Numbered from the stretch's first letter, positions 44,151 through 55,700 are shown. The stretch is DNA of 64,000 nucleotides from Chalara sp. BL73 (GCA_918026815.1 CAKJVC010000030.1:186001-250000), one strand, 5' to 3'. The notes: generated from the letters alone by a model not told the origin. A program made the numbers and translations.

Positions 44151-44994
44151 TCACTCCTCCGATAAGTACACTGATATTTCTAGCCCTCCGCTGAATGGCA
44201 CTGTCATGGTCCTGAACCCGTTCTCGGGGTTCCGGATATAGCCAAGGAAATCCTTATATAATATCATCGCCATGCCCACATTGTCCGTAATCACAACAGC
44301 ACCCTGCTTCAACCGTGGCTGGAGAAGTTGGAGGGTTGGGAGTGCAAGAGGAGTCCAGACTATAGCTGTGAGCGGCAGCCTAAGAGTGGCGAATGTTAAG
44401 AGAGGGAAGCGTACTATCAAGAAGCAGCAGATCGATTTCCTCAGGCATCCCTTCTTCAATCTTCAATGTTTCCAGCAAGTCACCCTCACGTAACTCAATC
44501 CATGGCTCCACTTCATCCCCGGCCTCCTTCCAGTGCACTTTAGCTTGCTCTGCTTTAGAGGATTCTTTCTCCGTCGCAATCACCTTTCCGGCGACGAAGC
44601 CGGACGCTGGAGCTTCCCCTCGCTGACGGCGCACGTTCCGTCCCACAGCTAGCGCGAGGTATATCGTGGAGACGCCAAAACTGGTCCCAGCTTCAACCAC
44701 GTTGCGCGCACCTACAGCTCGTGCCAGCAGGTAAATGTACTCGCACTTGTCTCTATCCAAAGCAACAAACTTGTCGCGCATGTAGATATCGGCGGTCGGG
44801 GACCATAACTCACCTCTCGCCAAGAAGCGAATGAGCCGTGTCAGGTAAAAGAATCTCTGCGACCAGGACCTCTCTTCTTTCTGCGCCAGGGCGTGCAGCC
44901 TCTCTAGAAGAAGCAGCACCCGAGAGCTGGCTACGATAGGGGCAGACTTGGCTGCTGTCAGCTTGGTAGCGTGAGTTGTCGAGACTTGAGACAT
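44151..44994 (-). CDS. SAM-dependent O-methyltransferase
   Basis: Exons 44415-44994 and 44151-44365 join in phase (264 residues). SAM-binding motif I is NVVEAGTSFGVSTIYLAL; a second nucleotide strand carries GKVIATEKESSKAEQAKVHW; motif IV is EEIDLLLLD. Exon 2 gives IVWTPLALPTLQLLQPRL and GAVVITDNV. This is the fungal family of predicted O-methyltransferases related to the catechol/caffeoyl-CoA type. The substrate is unknown. It is embedded in the copper cluster; a small phenolic or copper-binding metabolite would be one possible target, but that is speculation. Confidence 0.82.
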
Positions 44995-46366
44995 TGTGGG
45001 GGTAGTGATCGGCGAAGTTCAAATCAAGGTGTCCTGAGACCGCAACGGGGTTTTGGTGCTTTGATATAATACAGCGTTTGATGGCTAATGCTAGAAACTG
45101 ATTTAAGGGGGGAAATATAAGCTAGGAGGGTTAGGTCACCAGTAGCCACCACATTATGACTCGTAATACTGCAAGCCGCTGAAGGCAAGATGAGTGTCTT
45201 GTTTGACCGACCCGTCTCCCTCTACCAGTCTACTAGCATACTACCGAATGGCAGGCAACCCTTTCATATCAGAAAGAGCGCCACGGGACTTGGGAGACCC
45301 TTTTATTCGCGTTCTGTTGCCAATCCAAGGACCCGGCGTTAAAATCCGCAAAAATGTCGCACAAATGATTGCGGTAAACCGCACAAACCTCGCAGTTTAA
45401 TTAAAGATTTCAGCCCAAGTCGCCAATCTAGACAGAAAGCAACTTTGTTCAAAATAGCCTTTAAGCATCCCTGTTATTTACGTCCTTTACTGCGGTATCA
45501 GATTTCGAAAACTCAACGCTGGATCCTTCTCGCAGGAATATGGACTGGCTCTCAGTGCTAAATAAAACAGGGGCGATGAAAACAGCAGTTGTCGTTGTTT
45601 CTGCAGTGAGAACCGAAGTGTCAAGATACAAGATACGCTTTGTCGAAAGGACCAGCCTTAGTCCTTTTTTTTTTTTTTTTTTAGACGACTTGCGAGGAGA
45701 TGCAAGCTAAAAGGACTAGTCCTAAGCCTCCACGATACCATAGTAAAGATAGAGCATGCCAGATCCATGTTCAGTAGCGTCTTCCTTTCGCAGATATGAA
45801 ACACAACAGCGCTTCCTCCAAACCAAATGAATAATGATCCAGTCAATCAAACCCCTTATAAACTTGGCCTCAACAAATTTTCAAATTTTGCTGGAGATTC
45901 AATATAGAAGGCTTATTCTAGTTAGCAGGAGCACGATAGGTTGAGGAAATGGACATATCTGTCTTCTGCTTGTACCTTTTGTTTTGACCGCTTCCCCTAT
46001 TATTGAGAAGCATTCCTTCTGTATGAGATTGTCCAGCTAGGAAAGCCAAACGAGTGGTACACAGTGGTGGACCGGGAATGAACGACAATCTTCCGGTTAT
46101 TAGAGGTAGCTCTCTTCATTAATGAGACTCAAGAGGTACTGAATGATGAAACGTTTGTGAGGAGAATGCAAACTATCACAGCTAGTGAAAGAGCATTACA
46201 TGAAGTGTGGCAAGAGGGGTTACATATTACAAGACTTCACGACAAGACGCAGAGCAACGGCAAGGCAATGGCAAATATCCATAGTGTATATGACAGAGAT
46301 AAAGCTGAAACCTAGCTCCACTGAAGGAAACAGCTCCCTCAGGCACTAAAAACCTCGACATGGAAT
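44995..46366. promoter_or_regulatory. Upstream region of the O-methyltransferase with two CGCACAAA motifs
   Basis: CGCACAAA occurs at 45358-45365 and 45380-45387, about 365-390 bp upstream of the O-methyltransferase start, with a nearby CCGCAAAAATG. 45665-45682 is an 18-base T run. The remainder contains no confirmed gene; 46082-46315 is an open stretch described separately. Confidence 0.45.
46082..46315 (+). other. Unidentified open stretch (77 codons, no ATG near its start)
   Basis: Between an in-frame TGA at 46079 and a TAG at 46313-46315 the plus strand reads TIFRLLEVALFINETQEVL, then ASERALHEVWQEGLHITRL. The composition is protein-like but no family is recognised. It may be an exon or a transposon relic. 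Confidence 0.25.
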
Positions 46367-46708
46367 TCAGAATACATTTGACGCCTTAAGAGCGACCCAA
46401 GTAACCAACCCAATAGCGGCAAACATCGCTTCTGAAGGACCAGTGTTACCGGGGGCGGAATTTGTGGATACTGTGGCGCTACTGCTGCTTGACACTGAGG
46501 TTGTGGTGGCCACCAAGGACGACTTGGCAGACGAGGCAGACGAGGCCCTGGTTGTCATTGTCATTCCGGAGCTCATGACGGTGGGCATTGACATTGCAGA
46601 GTCCATGGAGGTGGACGACATGGACATTGCAGGCATGGACATTTGCGCGAGGCTGCTTGCAAATAGGAGAGCTGGGGTGATGATTGTAGCGAACAACATG
46701 ATGGGCAA
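46367..46708 (-). CDS. Met-rich secreted / anchored small protein (putative Cu(I)-binding)
   Basis: 113 residues. N-terminal signal peptide (MPIMLFATIITPALLFASSL, likely cut near AQ). Then MSMPAMSMSSTSM and DSAMSMPTVMSSGMTM put ten Met in about 32 residues. A Ser/Thr/Ala-rich spacer and a hydrophobic C-terminus (MFAAIGLVTWVALKASNVF) suggest a GPI or membrane anchor. Met-rich extracytoplasmic tracts bind Cu(I) in Ctr and CueO/CopA proteins. It is divergent from the multicopper oxidase and shares a 517-bp promoter region with it. No named family was recognised. Function inferred: copper sequestration at the cell surface or feeding the oxidase. Confidence 0.72.
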   Translation of the reverse strand: MPIMLFATIITPALLFASSLAQMSMPAMSMSSTSMDSAMSMPTVMSSGMTMTTRASSASSAKSSLVATTTSVSSSSSATVSTNSAPGNTGPSEAMFAAIGLVTWVALKASNVF

Positions 46709-47225
46709 TGGTGGGGGTGATACTGCTAGTTGTTGATTGGAGGATTGACTTTGTGCAAGTACTGAGCGATGACGTAACCGATGGAGGATGACTGTTGAGT
46801 GATGATGGTTTTGATTGATACTGGAAGGAGCAGTGACGGGCGAGGGAGTTAAATACTAATTAAGAGTCAGGTATACTTATTCATCCAAACACCAAAGTAG
46901 TCACAACGCTTGTGCCGCTTGGATCAGGGGTATGGGCAATAGTCTCAGGCGTATGAAACTAGGCGGCATGTCCTGACTGGATTTACGTATCTCCACAACA
47001 TTTAACGTTTAGGCTTTCAGATCACGCAAAAACAGCTCAATCGCCAAGCCGCCACAAACGTGACTGAAAGTGTTCACAAGAGGTGGCGAGAATACGCAAA
47101 AACATCGCAAAACGCAGTCAAGGGAAACAATCTTTAGATCTTGTCTCAAGCGACCTCGAATTCTTCAAACAACATTTGTACCTTAGCTTCTGCTTTGACA
47201 AGTTGATTGTAAAACGTTGGCAAAC
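46709..47225. promoter_or_regulatory. Bidirectional promoter, Met-rich protein / multicopper oxidase
   Basis: 517 bp between divergent starts. ACGCAAAAAC occurs at 47024-47033 and 47094-47103, followed by TCGCAAAACGC at 47105. These are close variants of the CGCACAAA motif seen in other cluster promoters. Confidence 0.5.
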
Positions 47226-49770
47226 ATGTTCACGGCGCGAATAGCTCTTGCGAGTGTGATTCTATTATGGGCGGGATCATCCAATGCTGCCCTGCGCACT
47301 TACAACTTCACTATCCACAGCGGAACAAAAGCTCCAGGTAAGACTATTGCATGATGTGTTGCAATGCACCGCACTGACTGTTTGCAGACGGTGTCTCTCG
47401 CGAGGTGTACCTCATCAATGGCCAGCAACCCGGCCCATTGATCGAAGTTGACGAGGGAGATGAACTGGAAGTGTTCGTCAAAAATGATTTGCCTGTTGAA
47501 AGCACGATCCATTGGCATGGTTAGTGATCTCAAGTGCAACCCGCAAAGGGCAGCGGATCAGGACTCTGATGCACATTCTCATCGTAGCATGCTGACTTAT
47601 TCGAATAGGCCTCCTTCAGCGCGGGACTCCCCAGATGGATGGTGTCCCTGGCGTCACACAGGTCAGTTCACGGCTCTGTCACCAAATCCAATCCTCAATG
47701 CAGGTGCTCGTCTGCTAACCACATAATGCTAGTTTCCGATCGCCCCCGGCGGTAATTTCACCTACAGGTTTTCCGTCGAGAATGAGTACGGCTTCTACTG
47801 GTATCACTCTCACTTCCGAGCTTACTACAACGATGCCATCCGTGGCCCATTGATAATTCGCCCTTCACCTTCACGTCGCCGACCATTCGAAAGTCTCGCA
47901 AACACCACTGCGGAGTTGGATGTTCTTCTTCAGGCCGAACGCGACGCACCCTCCGTCCTGTTGAATGACTGGACTCACAGTCTATCGGACGTGATATACA
48001 AACAGTATTTCGAGACTGGAGCCTTCCCAAATTGTGTCGACAGTCTTCTCGCAAATGGTCAAGGGAGGGTTCAGTGCCTCCCAGAATCCATCCTCGAGGC
48101 GGGTACTGGTCTTGGACTAAGTCCTAGTTCTGCAATGAGTATGCCCAGTATGCAAATGAGGGCTGCTGCAGTCAGCTCGGACATGGGGGCAAGTTCGATG
48201 GGTTCGGATATGACGATGGCGCCATCTCCTACATCCCCGGCAACTCAAGCGGCCGTCAGTTCGTCCACAATGGAAATGTCCAGTATGCCAACGATGTCGG
48301 GCACGCAGCCAGGGATGGACTCGTTAACGCCTCGCGGCTGCATGCCACCGATGATGTTCAAGCCAGGGTTCAATATAAGCTCTCTGCCGCCCGAATCATG
48401 CACGAATACCACGTCTGAATTGTTAACTATTCCTGCCAATAACGCGCAAGGATGGCTCGCTCTCAATCTCGTCAACGCAGGTTCCGTTAGCAAGTTGGGC
48501 GTATCGCTAGACGCTCACTCTATGTACGTATATGCTTCAGATGGGCTGTTTGTAGCTTTGCAAGAGGTCAAGGTCCGTATACCCCAGACCGTGTTTTGAC
48601 GGGTGTTCCTAACTATATAAAGGTTCTTTATTTAGCGCTCGGCCAACGCTACTCTGTCATGATCAAACTCGACCAGAGCCCTGGAAATTATTTTTTAAGA
48701 TTTGCAACTTATCCTACCGGCGACATGCAGCAAGTTTTAGAGGACCAAGCTATTATATCTTATAATGTAAGATTTATCTCCTATGTGATAGCCATTATCA
48801 AATGTTTGCTGAGCGCACGAAAGGATTCAACGGCAAATAGTAATTCGATGGGTGTGGCGAATGGCCCTGCATCTATATGGATGCTGACAAACGGATCAGC
48901 GAATGGGGATGTTGCAACGCTGAACCCATCTCTTCTGTCACCATTCGATGGCAACAAACCGCCCACCGATGCAGCTGATCTGACCAAATCATTTGAAATA
49001 AGTCAAACAGGCGTCACAGAGTGGGTTATAAACGGCTACCTATTCGCAGAGCCGGAGACACCGATACTCCTTGGTAACGCCTCAGATGGTTCGCAGGCAA
49101 ATACCACAATTTATATGCCTTTCAACTCCACGATCGACATCATTATGACGATCGCGAAAAACTCAATGGATACAGTGAGCTATTCCCGTCGAGTATATTA
49201 CTACCTGAAATGCAGGCTAACTCCATTTTGAAGATGGGCCATCCGATGCATCTTCATGGGCACAAGTTTTGGATTCTAGGTTCCGGCGAAGGATCCTTCC
49301 CTTACAACTCCATCGCAGAAGCACCACAGTCTTCTATCAATCTACAGAACCCTCCATACCGCGACACAGCGGAACTGCCACCGTCAGGTTGGGTGGTTAT
49401 TCGGTAAGCACAATAGGTTCCATTGGTACCATGTGGCAGCGAGGGACTTACTATTATCGTTTCAGGTACGTGACGGATAACCCTGGAGCCTGGCTCCTTC
49501 ACTGTCACCTCCAGTGGCACTTGGTGGTAAGGATCCCGCTCTCGAAGCCATTGTCTCGGTGATGACTAACGACCTTGGCCACTTCCATAGAGTGGTATGG
49601 CATTGGTTCTAGTAGAAGGCGAAGAGCAGATCGCCAAAATAGTCAATGCGTCAAACGCCAGCACTGATGCAACTAGCGACTCCACCAGCCAATTGACTTT
49701 TGATACAAACCATCATGCAACTATGTTAGTCTGCACAGTACTTGGATTGCTACTTGTTATACTGTTATAA
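47226..49770 (+). CDS. Membrane-anchored multicopper oxidase with Met-rich insertion
   Basis: Nine exons (47226-47337, 47388-47519, 47609-47661, 47733-48572, 48623-48766, 48824-49174, 49234-49403, 49466-49526, 49591-49770) join in phase to 680 residues. Signal peptide [20 protein letters not shown]. Copper ligand motifs: [20 protein letters not shown] and HCHLQWH, so type 1 and trinuclear sites are present. At about 233-309 there is an insertion with 16 Met ([30 protein letters not shown]). The C-terminus is one TM or anchor ([15 protein letters not shown]). Fungal Fet3-type oxidases also oxidise Cu(I). The Met tract, cluster context and anchoring point to a cuprous oxidase analogous to CueO/CopA (inferred). 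Confidence 0.9.
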
Positions 49771-50560
49771 GCGGACTTAGAGAGCATACAGTCCTAGTGT
49801 CTGCTACATTGCTTGGTAATGCTATAATACGCATTTTGTATTTTATTTCTCTTTTGGCTCGGCGCCTTACAATCAATTGTATGCCGAGCATAAAATTCCG
49901 CTGACTTGCTGGTCCTTTTGTGGCTTGTTTAATGTTAATTTTAGTACTAGAAATAGGTCAATTCCACTAACTGTAAAAACATTAAATAATATTAAATCAG
50001 TCTGGATGCTTGCTAGCTACGAGACTCTCTCGTTGCCATATCCGGACTTCTCTAATAACCTAATCTTTGATAAGACTTGATTTCCCTCCCAGCTTTGCCC
50101 ATCTTCGCAACACACCCCAGTAGTCAGTGGATCGATGTACTGACTACCATGCACCAGAGAATTACTAGCTGTTCCTTCGTTACTAGTTTGGGGATTTGTA
50201 TTTGATGCTATAAGACAATGCAAAATGTAATAACGAGAGGCAAGTTGGTCGAAGGAGCCCATGTAGATGTCCTGATCACGCTAAAAACTTGCACAATTGC
50301 CGCATATTCCCACTCCATGCCTGTTTCTGTGCGAATAGAAAGACATATGATTAGAAAGGGATCGCCTTTCCCACAGAGGATCTCCTTCTCCAGGGGAAAC
50401 CCCCCCAAGTTCCAATCATGGGTTGAAACAAGCATGCAGAGATCTTGGATGAGTCCAGCGCTTTTAAAGGCTTGTACTGGCGCGATCCTGTGTAACCTAA
50501 ACAGTATGTAGGAAGATCCGAATGTATACAGAATGCCTTACATAAACATCTGCCTTCAAT
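49771..50560. other. Intergenic between oxidase and ATPase remnant
   Basis: No supported gene. Minus-strand readings at 50017-50435 are unrecognised. Confidence 0.3.
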
Positions 50561-51416
50561 TCTCTCGACAGATCACGAACTCGGTGGAGGAGATAGCAAT
50601 ATCAGGACTCGACCCAATAGCAATTCCGACATCCGCAGTGGTCAAAGCAGGAGAATCATTGACAGCGTCCACTACCATGGCAGTCGTCGCTCTCTGCTAA
50701 GTGTATTCACGTTTTCGTCTAAAAACAGACCGAAACTTGGATATTCTTGAGACTTTCTGAAGATATTGGATTTTCTCGGCCATCTGGTCGGATAGCACCC
50801 TGGCAATGATGTTCTCCTTCAAATTCCAACTATGGTGCCGACGGCGCAGGCTGTCGTAGGATTATCACCGGAAAGCATCCACACGTCTATCCCTTGTTTC
50901 TGGAGAGCTTCGATGACAGCGGAAGCCTCTGGACGAAGCGGGTTCGAAGCTCCGAAGATCGCGAACAGACTTCACGGCTCGGACTGTGGCGACTGCGAGT
51001 CAGCAATAATCTTATTCGCAAAGAGAACAATCGACTTTCCCTGAGTCTTCCAAAAGCCTAGGGTTCTGATCACCTCGCCTGAAACACCGACTCCGTATTC
51101 GACCATCAGAGCCTCATTGCAAACGAGGGCTTCCACAAGCTGCCCTGCAGCATCTCCATCGTAAATGCGCCTTTCAATCCCCCGCAATTCTTCAATGCGC
51201 CTGGTCCCCACATCCCGTGCCTCGTTGAATTCACAGAAGGAGATGGCAGCCTTTGCGATAGGATGGCTGCTGCTCTCTTCTAGTCTCTTCAAGACGCCGA
51301 GACCCATTTTTACGTCTACGCTTTGTTATCGCTACGAGATAAAAACTCGATATCAGAATCTCGGCCCTGCCTCCCTGCGTCAAAGTGCCGGTCTTGTCGA
51401 AGACAATACTATCCAT
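50561..51416 (-). pseudogene. Second Cu-ATPase, C-terminal cytoplasmic fragment, decayed
   Basis: Minus strand: MDSIVFDKTGTLTQGG retains the phosphorylation motif. A frameshift near 51320 precedes LKRLEESSSHPIAKAA and NEALMVEYGVGVSGEVIRTL, then a stop after QSEP. Next come GASNPLRPEASAVIEALQKQ and IDVWMLSGDNPTTA. After another break, VVDAVNDSPALT has lost the GDG of GDGVND. The upstream N-terminal copper sites and membrane part are missing. It is clearly related to the ATPase at 37.4-41.0 kb but diverged, and is not functional. Confidence 0.85.
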
Positions 51417-51971
51417 TCGACGTGGGTTCAGAAAAAGACCTTTGCCATCTCGGCCGCAGTTGCTGATTCTTCGAGAGCGCCTCGGCCGTGGCTAGAGGTA
51501 TTGGCAGTAGGCAGCACCGTTGATGGAATAACATGTGGCCGCTTCAAGGCACGGCACTCGCATTGAGGGTTGGCAGCAGTGTGTGCGATGTCTACATGGT
51601 GGTTAGAGAGGTATTTTGCGCCTCGAGTCCATGCAAAGGATTGCAAAAAAGCTTTCAAGTGATTCCACAAGATTGTGCGGGTGGATGTTGCCTGTTGAAG
51701 ATGAGCCTGCCGAGGTAAGCGTTGCTTGGCCCTTGGGAACGCAAGCCAACCATGCTCAGACGAATCCTTCACCACCTATCCAAAGTAACGCGTACTGCAC
51801 AGCTTCTATATTTCGGCAGCACTGAGAACACAGGCTTACTTCTCTGCTCCTAATTTCAGGCGGCATTGTTTTCTCCTTCCATTCCATCTTCTCATTTTCT
51901 GCTTTAGTGGCACTGGATCTCCCACTTCCTGCGTTTAACCTCTTACTAAAAGAACACCATTATTGCGCCTC
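51417..51971. other. Upstream region of Ctr2; shredded ATPase flank
   Basis: Probably contains further decayed ATPase sequence on the minus strand and the Ctr2 promoter on the plus strand. No copy of the CGCACAAA motif was seen here. Confidence 0.3.
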
Positions 51972-52621
51972 ATGGACGGAATGAGCATTCCAATGGCAAT
52001 ACCCACGCCTACCACCTCTAATACCGCCAGTGCTTCGTTGGTTGCTATAGCCTTCGAAACTAGTATAGCGCCGACGACCATGGCGGGCTCGTCGTTGGAG
52101 GGCGGCGGCATGCAGGGCATGTCATCCTTCGTCCACTTCGGCTTCGGAGACCCGTTCCTCGCATCTTTCTTTACGCCGGTTAATATGGCGGGTTATTTGG
52201 CCCTTTCGTTCCTCCTAGCCATGCTCAGCTTCCTATCCCGAGTTTTATTGATCGCCAGCGACAAGGCAGACAAGAAATGGCGGGTGCCCGCACATGTCCA
52301 CACATCCGAATCGGGGCCATATAGCGGCAGTTGGATTCAGGACGAGGAGAGACAGCTGGAAACAGCATCGCCAAATAAAGTGAGGGGCCTAAGTGCTTCG
52401 CTACTCATTGCGAGAAGCATACTTAAGGTTCTGAATGTAGCGGTGGCCTATCTCATGTACGTGTTGAAGACTCCTGCTAAGTTCTTAGGGCTCACTGAAG
52501 GTATTATGGTAGTATGCTCGGAGTTATGACGCTCAATGCTGGGTATATAATCGCCCTTCTCGTCGGGTTCTTTTTTGCAGAAGTGGTCCTTCACGAGTAC
52601 GCGTCGGCCAGCCATCATTGA
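51972..52621 (+). CDS. Ctr-family copper transporter 2
   Basis: Exons 51972-52456 and 52513-52621 join in phase (197 residues). Met-containing N-terminus MDGMSIPMAIP and GGGMQGMSSFVHFGFGD (the last like FHFGLGD of Ctr1). TM1 GYLALSFLLAMLSFLSRVL; TM2 NVAVAYL; TM3 in exon 2 MLGVMTLNAGYIIALLVGFF, with C-terminal His residues (SASHH). The intron position (phase 2, before MLxVMT) matches Ctr1, showing common descent. It has fewer N-terminal Met than Ctr1. Its arrangement with the decayed ATPase mirrors the ATPase-Ctr arrangement at 37-44 kb. Confidence 0.88.
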
Positions 52622-52751
52622 TACTGGCGCATTGCGGTTCTGGCACAACTTTGATTGCGGGTCCTTGGGAGCAACGCAGTCATTGTTCAGGGCGATGGTT
52701 GTCCCAGAATGCACCGGTCGCTTTGTGGCATTGTTCTGTTGAGGCACCAAT

Positions 52752-55700
52752 CAGTGTTGGCAGTAGTATAAAAAGTGTAAATACTCCATGTGTGACAGGT
52801 CTTGAATACGTACAGCGTGCGATATATCTTCATACTATACCGTACCAGGAAGCTTGACAAACATGTCATACGTACACTGTGCAAACTAGGAGTGCAAAAG
52901 TGCACTCCCTGTATAGCCTACCTCACCGGCGCTACACCTCGCTGTCGCTCCCGTTGAAGCTATTCCCAACCCCCATTGGTTCTAATATATTGAACTCCTT
53001 GATTTTAAACCACGATTTCAGACATTCTAACGCCTCTAATAGCTCAATACCAATACGATTTCGACGATCTTCAAGCGTAAGACCGCAACTCGAGAATAAC
53101 CGCTCGACGTCAGCTGACATGCATGGTATTGACAATATATTAATCGCCATCTTGCTCAAGTGAGGGTATTTGTGTTTTTGACTTGATTCTAACCACCAAG
53201 CTATTGGGTCGTCTGTCCACTCCATCTTCTCTTTGATATATCGAATATATTCATCGTCACTAGCTGTAGCATCATTGAGTTGGGCCAGTGCCTTGGCCTT
53301 ATGTCTTTGAAGATACTCTGCGAATTGGTTGACCGGTTTGGAAGGGTTTGATAGAACTGAACTAGCTGTTGGAAATGCCGTAATATCTGAAACTTCAGTG
53401 CGAGATACAGCATTAACTGGTTTGTATTTGGACTCCCATAACTGCTTCACTAGCCTCTGCAAAAGTTAGCTCTATATTGATAAGACCTTCTTACTAAAGA
53501 CTGTATTTACCTGAGCTTTTGGCAACCATGCTGGCTCCCAGTAGTCTTGAATATATTGCCACTTGTAACCAGGGTGCAATACAATTGCAGGAGACTCGTC
53601 AGTAAGGTGGTAATACTTCTTCATTTTCTCCCAGCCATTTTGGTAGAGCGGAGCCATAATGGTATCGTTTTGATATTGAGCTCTACCGTCTTCAAATTGA
53701 CCCATAATGAAGTCCATAGCAGGCAGTCCTTTAGTAAGTGGTACTGCAGAGCCTTCCAAGGACTTAGTAGCTTCTTTCAATACTGATAGCATAGTATTGA
53801 TTTTATCAAGAGTCTCCCACTCCTCCACGTCCAACTTATCGGGTGCTATTTCGTCGTCACCCCATACATCAAGAAACTGGTCAATAGCCTCCATAACCTC
53901 TTCATTTGTAGCTCTCTCAATTTGCTTTTGCCATGAGTTCCACCTAGTTGTATTATCGTGGGGAATTCGACGATTTTTGGAGATTGCAAGAAAGTTCTGA
54001 AGACGCTGTTCAGTGCGACTAATCCATATATTAATATTATGGAGCTTTCCTAACGGCCCCTTTTCCCTCCAAGCTAGCAACTCGGGCTTCTGTAGCTTTG
54101 ATTCGAGTGCTATTATTATCGCCTTGGAGATCTTCATCTTTAGTAGCAAAAAGAAAAGACTGGGCGGCCAGGTTGATTATATGGCCAAAGCAGCGTATAC
54201 GGTGAGAGGTAGGGTCGTATTTAATTGAATAGTTTTGTGCAAGCTCTAGAAAAGGTTAGTCAATTCAATATAAAAGATATAAAAACATAAAGACATACTG
54301 ATTGAAATAGCTCTCATCATTGTATCGTTATTAGGCGCATTGTCCATATTGAAATACCCTAATTTTGTAGCAAGACCCCACTTATTAATCACCTCCATCA
54401 CATATTTAGCCATATTATCCCCATCGTGAGCTCCCTCTACCATTTTCAAAGACAGCACAGATGTCTCTAATTTACCGCCTTCTGTCACATATGCGGCCGT
54501 AATTCCAAGCACCGGGAGCCTATTAGGAGAACTCCAAAGGTCTGCCATAATATGAATATCTGACAGGGCGCTCTGGAGCCTCTGAATTTGGCTATCTCTC
54601 TTGATTTTATACTGGCGAAAGACCCACTCTCGCACAGCATTATGAGAATGCGGAAGCCAGTTGTCGACCTCCTTATTCAAATAATATAGAAGATCGCGGA
54701 ACTGCTGACATTCGACAAGACGTAACGGTTCGTTACAAGCCGTGATAAATCGTATATATAGGATTTCGAGTGTATCGCCATTAATTGATGTCCCGAGGGT
54801 ATCATTAAGTCTGCGCCATTTTTGAGAGTGTATCTGGCCTTCTTTTTGCGCAGTATCAATAACACTCTGCTGTCTTTTGGCTCGTTCCTGTCGAGGCGAA
54901 TCTGCAGTGATTCCATGCGTTTTGAGGTGAGCTTTGATAGCTGTATTACCGCCATTGAGTCTGTAGGTTTTGTCCCACGATTCAGGACAATACTTGCACT
55001 TCCATACACGGTTAATATGGAGACACTGGCCATTATCTTTCTTGGTGTAATATAGCGTCTCTGGATCAGGATCTGGCATATGCCTGAAGACCCAAGCTGT
55101 ACGAGGCTTGGCGTGTGCGCTTTTTGAAGCTGCAGATGAAGTCTCAGATGTCTGGGAGCTTGGCATATCTGGGAAGTCGTTATCTAATAAGATTAAGTCT
55201 GATAGCTCTGATGGTGCTGCTATTGATTCAGGAGCCGTAAGCTGACTTAAAGAAGGCTGAGAAGCTTGCGTAGCTTGGAATTGGAGCCTTGATTGGACAG
55301 GCATAGTGCAAAAATGCGTAGAGGTAAAAGAAGTAAGTAGTTGATAAAGTGGTATTAGTCAAGGAAAAAGAATTGGTAGGGAACATACCAATATTTATAC
55401 CCGTTCGCGTATGTAAACAACTAAATCACTAAATGTGCCACCACGCCGGCTTTAATAACAACACTATCAAATTAAAAATAAAGTAAATATATTACGCGAT
55501 TAGCTTCTTACCTTTCAAATGGTATAGTTCCGAAGAAAATCGGTGGTGGTTTAGTAAAAAGGTAAGTTATATAAGAAGATAACTTAAAATGCAATATATC
55601 TTAGTGTCAGATTTTTAAATTTGGATCTTAAAATTAAGAAATTTTATAGCAACACTAAATCTTAACTAAATAACTTTAAATTGCACCGATTGAAAGCTCT

